Positions 4,833 to 6,968 of a DNA stretch of 6,968 nt are shown here, piece by piece. Each line of letters starts with the position of its first letter. Within the stretch, counting starts at the first letter, position 1. A program made the translations under genes and the position numbers. The stretch is from DAOTUB01 sp034437455 (GTDB taxonomy: Bacteria; Chloroflexota; Anaerolineae; B4-G1), in NCBI GenBank assembly GCA_034437455.1, contig DAOTUB010000318.1, positions 1-6,968 on the forward strand, given 5' to 3'. A model generated the notes under the pieces. That model ran no database searches, was not told where the DNA came from, and worked only from the letters and a program-made list of their open reading frames with translations.

Positions 4833-6680
4833 ATGAAGAAGATAAAATTGCTTTGTCTTTTAACTGTATTCACTGTCTTGTTGGTTGCTTGCGCAAAAGA
4901 TTCTACGCCGACGCCGGTAGAGCCTACCAGAACGCTATTACCTACTTCTCAAATCGAGCCAACGGTTACTCCGGCTGATACAAAACCAGACGAAGAAGTG
5001 AAAGATGTCTACACCCTGACGGTCAACTTGAAAAAGGGCCTTAAATGGAGTGACGGCACACCGTTTACTGCTCAGGATATTGTGGGCACTTATAATATAT
5101 TTTGGGCGCAACAGGGTGCCAGTTGGTCCTATCTTGTAGATGTAATGGCCAAAGATGACCATACGGTGGATTTTATCCTTTCCGAGGTCTCCGCCAAAGT
5201 TATTTATTATATTCTTGACACTAATATCATTCGACCTTATACGCCATATGCCGAGTTTGCGGATGAGGCAGCCAAGTTACGCGCTGCCGGTGTTGATCCT
5301 GAGAGTGATGAAGTAAAGGCGCTTTTGGAGCAGCTAAACACTTTTCGACCTGAGGATTATATAGTCTCTGGGCCATTCAAAATTGCTCCTGAAATGGTGA
5401 CCGAGTCTCAACTAATCATGGAAAAGAATCCAAATGGCTATAATGCGGATGAGATTGAATTTGATACCGTCACTATGTTTTATGGTGAGACGGATCAAGT
5501 TGTACCGCTGGTGATGAGCGGAGACGTGGATTATGCTACCCACGCTTTTACTCCGGCCCAGGAAGAGGCTTTTCCCCCCGCTGTAGACATTGTCCGTAGT
5601 CCGACCGGTTTTGGGCCGGGTTTGTGGTTCAATCAAGCGCTTCCAATTTTTCAAAAAACCCAAGTCCGTCAAGCCATCGCTTACGTTATTGACCGTGAAG
5701 AAAATGGGGTTATCGCTATGGGCAAGTCAGGGGAGGCAATCGAATATATGGCAGGCTTTCCCGATAGCGCAGTACCTGAGTGGTTATCTTCTGATACGAT
5801 TGCTAAACTTGATTTTTATGAGCAGGACTGGGACAAGGCTGAAGCGCTTTTGACGAGTGCAGGGTTTGTCAAAGATAATAAAGGGAATTGGTTGGATGCC
5901 GAAGGTGAGGTGCTTTCGTTTGAAATTTCTGTACCTGATGGGTGGATCGACTTTGTTAATACTGCATTAAACGCCGCCGATCAGTTACGAGAATTTGGTA
6001 TGAAAGTCAGTGTGCGTACGTATCCGGCAGAAAATCGTTTCAATGTTCAAAAGGACGCCGAATATGATATTCTCGTAGACGTGGGGATTATTTTTAGTCC
6101 TCCTCACCCGTACCGATCGTTCGAGTTCGCGTTGACCCCACCATTTAATAATCCAAATGACAAAGGTGAGGCCAGGGGTATGAACTGGGCATATACTACA
6201 AACGCGCCGGATGGAGAACAGGTTACTGTGGCTGAGTTGATAAGGCAGGCAGCTTTAGGTATGGACCCTGCAAAGCAAAAACCTTACATTGAGACTTTGG
6301 CCTTGACCGTAAATGAGCAACTACCGATCTTGTATCTATGGGAACGTCTGAATAATAATCCAATCAATACCCAATCCGTCAACGGGTGGCCGGACCTGCA
6401 AGATGACATCTATAATAATCAAGGGAGTGACAATTTTGTCGCTGTTATGTTGTTGAATGGGACGCTTTACCCTTCGGATCGGAACTCTAAAAAGGACTTT
6501 GGCTCTGCTTGGCCTTATCCACAGCCTCCCTTGGGACATTTTAATCTGTTCACTTCTGACAGCCTTCCAGTAAACGTAGGGGTCGTCGCTTATCCACTAC
6601 AATTCCCACCACTTTTTTGGTACAGATGGACTGATGCAAAATATGTCCCGGTGCTGGCAGAGAGTTATGAACTTAAGTAG
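4833..6680 (+). CDS. Lipoprotein solute-binding protein (SBP_bac_5 family), apparently circularly permuted
   Basis: This is the substrate-binding lipoprotein of the importer, 615 residues from ATG 4833. The signal peptide (residues 1-19) ends in lipobox L-V-A-C with Cys20. A Thr/Pro-rich spacer follows to about residue 55. The fold then starts abruptly at 'DVYTLTVNLKKGLKWSDG' (58-75), which in family members is preceded by a domain of about 60-80 residues. All later blocks are present in normal order: 'TPFTAQDIVGTY' (76-87), 'SGPFKI' (179-184), 'NPNGYNADEIEFDTV' (199-213), the dimer-like 'VRQAIAYVIDREE' (278-290), 'PEWLS' (315-319), 'QLPILYLWER' (496-505), and the usual C-terminal end 'NGWP...DNFVAVMLLNGTLYP' (517-547). 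After linker S-D-R-N-S-K-K (548-554) come the missing N-terminal blocks: 'SAWPYPQPPLGHFN' (558-571) through 'YVPVLAESYELK' (604-615), then TAG. The order is thus rotated while the content is complete. The frame is unbroken, so this is not a simple pseudogene. The ligand is not predictable. Confidence 0.9.
   Translation: MKKIKLLCLLTVFTVLLVACAKDSTPTPVEPTRTLLPTSQIEPTVTPADTKPDEEVKDVYTLTVNLKKGLKWSDGTPFTAQDIVGTYNIFWAQQGASWSYLVDVMAKDDHTVDFILSEVSAKVIYYILDTNIIRPYTPYAEFADEAAKLRAAGVDPESDEVKALLEQLNTFRPEDYIVSGPFKIAPEMVTESQLIMEKNPNGYNADEIEFDTVTMFYGETDQVVPLVMSGDVDYATHAFTPAQEEAFPPAVDIVRSPTGFGPGLWFNQALPIFQKTQVRQAIAYVIDREENGVIAMGKSGEAIEYMAGFPDSAVPEWLSSDTIAKLDFYEQDWDKAEALLTSAGFVKDNKGNWLDAEGEVLSFEISVPDGWIDFVNTALNAADQLREFGMKVSVRTYPAENRFNVQKDAEYDILVDVGIIFSPPHPYRSFEFALTPPFNNPNDKGEARGMNWAYTTNAPDGEQVTVAELIRQAALGMDPAKQKPYIETLALTVNEQLPILYLWERLNNNPINTQSVNGWPDLQDDIYNNQGSDNFVAVMLLNGTLYPSDRNSKKDFGSAWPYPQPPLGHFNLFTSDSLPVNVGVVAYPLQFPPLFWYRWTDAKYVPVLAESYELK
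6474..6494 (+). other. Linker joining the ancestral C terminus to the ancestral N terminus
   Basis: These codons encode S-D-R-N-S-K-K, a short polar stretch between 'LLNGTLYP', where proteins of this family usually end, and 'DFGSAWPYPQPP', where their mature domain usually begins. Such a linker is what a circular permutation requires to close the original termini. The boundaries are approximate and rest on my recall of the family's block order, not on an alignment. Confidence 0.6.
6495..6677 (+). other. Relocated N-terminal block of the binding-protein fold
   Basis: This encodes residues 555-615: a strand-like 'FGSAWPYP', 'PPLGHFNLFTSDSL', 'PLQFPPLFWYRW' and 'DAKYVPVLAESYELK'. In SBP_bac_5 proteins these blocks form the first strands of lobe I and end with the P-x-L-A-x-S/T-W/Y motif just before the 'Y-T-x-T-L-R-K-G-V-K-W-S-D-G' strand. 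Here that following strand is at the protein's N terminus (residues 58-75), so the new ends fall in the loop between the two strands. Confidence 0.65.
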
Positions 6681-6754
6681 GTGCAAGTTGGGACAACCTA
6701 TGCTAGGTTTCCGATTTCTATACCAGATGGTTCTATCCAGAAAACTGACATCCT

Positions 6755-6776
6755 CCCCACGCCTAAAGGCGGGGGG
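6755..6776 (-). repeat. Inverted repeat: IS end hairpin
   Basis: On the plus strand CCCCACGCC (6755-6763) pairs with GGCGGGGGG (6768-6776) around the loop TAAA (6764-6767). That is a nine-position stem with one A-G mismatch. Similar hairpins with a TTTA/TAAA loop mark IS200/IS605 ends, where they are the transposase recognition structure. It could also slow transcription leaving the binding-protein gene, though no T-tract follows on the plus strand. Confidence 0.75.
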
Positions 6777-6968
6777 TTCCTATCGTTCGCCAGGCTTTCC
6801 CAGGCTCTCCCTCGACCGCCAAGCGACGAGGTACAACATCCTGGGCCTCACCTGGGTTCAGACAGGCTTTCACAGGCGACCGGCTCTGTCTCAAACCTCT
6901 ACCGAGGCCGAAGTTGGACGGCAGATGCCTTCCATTCGCCGGTTGTTCAATTCGACTCAACGCCGCCT
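6763..6968 (-). CDS. Possible C-terminal tail of a TnpB-type protein, partial
   Basis: A minus-strand frame is open from the right edge to a TAG at 6763-6765, inside the end-hairpin loop. It reads A-A-L-S-R-I-E-Q-P-A-N-G-R and ends 'GKAWRTIGTPRL'. No catalytic or zinc-finger residues of TnpB fall in the window. The stretch is rich in Arg, Gly and Pro, as expected of translated structured RNA. It may be the true protein tail, or only an open frame across the omega-RNA region, the coding stop being further right. The TTG at 6960 is unlikely to be a real start. Confidence 0.25.
   Translation of the reverse strand, partial: AALSRIEQPANGRHLPSNFGLGRGLRQSRSPVKACLNPGEAQDVVPRRLAVEGEPGKAWRTIGTPRL
6791..6877. 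repeat. Two-copy 15-base direct repeat inside the IS end
   Basis: CAGGCTTTCCCAGGC (6791-6805) and CAGGCTTTCACAGGC (6863-6877) differ at one base. Each unit also contains CAGGC twice, separated by a pyrimidine-rich core. They sit in the putative omega-RNA region and read GCCTGGGAAAGCCTG / GCCTGTGAAAGCCTG on the minus strand. They may reflect repeated structural elements in the RNA or simply sequence duplication. Confidence 0.55.

Larger units (their letters stand above)
6746..6968 (-). mobile_element. Terminal part of an IS200/IS605-type element (right end), truncated by window edge
   Basis: Read on the minus strand, the element runs from the right edge towards 6746 and ends in a GC-rich hairpin followed by GGGGAGGATGTCA. 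This arrangement (C-rich arm, CTTTAGG loop region, G-rich arm, then GGATGTCA) is a recognisable right end of IS200/IS605 elements carrying tnpB. These elements have no terminal inverted repeats and are recognised through subterminal hairpins. The region appears markedly more GC-rich than the transporter operon. It starts 65 bases after the binding-protein stop. The left end, any tnpA and the body of tnpB lie outside the window, so the subtype is inferred from the end alone. Confidence 0.7.
6746..6968 (-). ncRNA. Putative omega-RNA (TnpB guide RNA scaffold), partial
   Basis: In TnpB-carrying IS200/IS605 elements the RNA scaffold comes from the 3' end of tnpB to the right end of the element, and the guide is the adjoining host DNA. 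The minus strand here has the required geometry: a GC-rich structured region ending at the right-end hairpin. If transcribed past the element end, the guide would begin GTTTTCTGGATAGAAC (plus-strand 6745 down to 6730). The existence of the RNA is inferred from element type. The TnpB body and any promoter are not visible. Confidence 0.35.

Noticed and set aside
5412..5672. Minus-strand open frame opposite the binding protein
   Set aside because: It lies antisense to conserved SBP_bac_5 blocks and has no recognisable motif or upstream signal.
4833..6680. Reading the binding protein as a truncated pseudogene because the usual N-terminal domain is absent after the signal peptide
   Set aside because: The missing block is found intact at the C terminus in the same frame, and the ribosome binding site, signal peptide and lipobox are all good. 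Rotation explains the whole protein without loss.
6681..6968. Plus-strand frame after the TAG as a read-through extension or second binding-protein copy
   Set aside because: The translation does not resemble the family's next block ('Y-T-x-T-x-x-L-K-K-G-L-K-W-S-D-G') and runs straight into the IS end. The open frame there reflects GC-rich sequence.
1..6968. CRISPR arrays, tRNA or rRNA genes, riboswitches
   Set aside because: No regularly spaced repeats, cloverleaf-like sequences or recognisable leader structures were seen, and nearly all bases from 558 to 6680 are coding.

Overview
The window most likely comes from a member of the Chloroflexota, probably an Anaerolineae-type lineage. This is an inference from three things: the Thr/Pro-rich spacer directly after the lipobox of the binding protein, the sequence style of its solute-binding domain (a 'PPLGHFN' block and 'W-S-D-G-T-P-F-T'), and the frequent TTG/GTG starts. 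No taxonomic marker gene is present.

Layout. Bases 3-413 hold the 3' part of a small sigma-70-like / helix-turn-helix protein that enters from the left edge. After a 144-base gap without a convincing promoter or terminator, a single plus-strand operon runs from 558 to 6680. It encodes two DppB/DppC-type permeases (558-1661, 1658-2542), two DppD/DppF-type ATPases (2546-3571, 3597-4586), a very small two-helix membrane protein (4610-4795) and, last, a lipoprotein solute-binding protein (4833-6680). Genes overlap or lie within about 40 bases of each other. Several starts sit on or next to the preceding stop, which suggests translational coupling. Together the products form a complete ABC importer of the peptide/nickel/opine/oligosaccharide class (SBP_bac_5 family). 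The substrate cannot be read from the sequence.

The most interesting object is the binding protein. Its conserved blocks are complete but in rotated order. The segment that normally opens the mature protein ('WPYPQPPLGHFN...' through 'YVPVLAESYELK') is at the extreme C terminus. The mature N terminus begins at the strand that normally follows it ('DVYTLTVNLKKGLKWSDG'). A short polar linker joins the usual C-terminal end to the usual N-terminal start. This looks like a natural circular permutation of an SBP_bac_5 lipoprotein, with an intact ribosome binding site, signal peptide and lipobox.

From about 6746 to the right edge lies the terminal part of an IS200/IS605-type element on the minus strand, recognised by its end hairpin and the flanking 'GGGGAGGATGTCA' (minus strand). 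It probably carries the 3' end of a tnpB-type unit with its omega-RNA region. The host DNA next to the hairpin (6730-6745, minus strand) would be the guide if that RNA is made.
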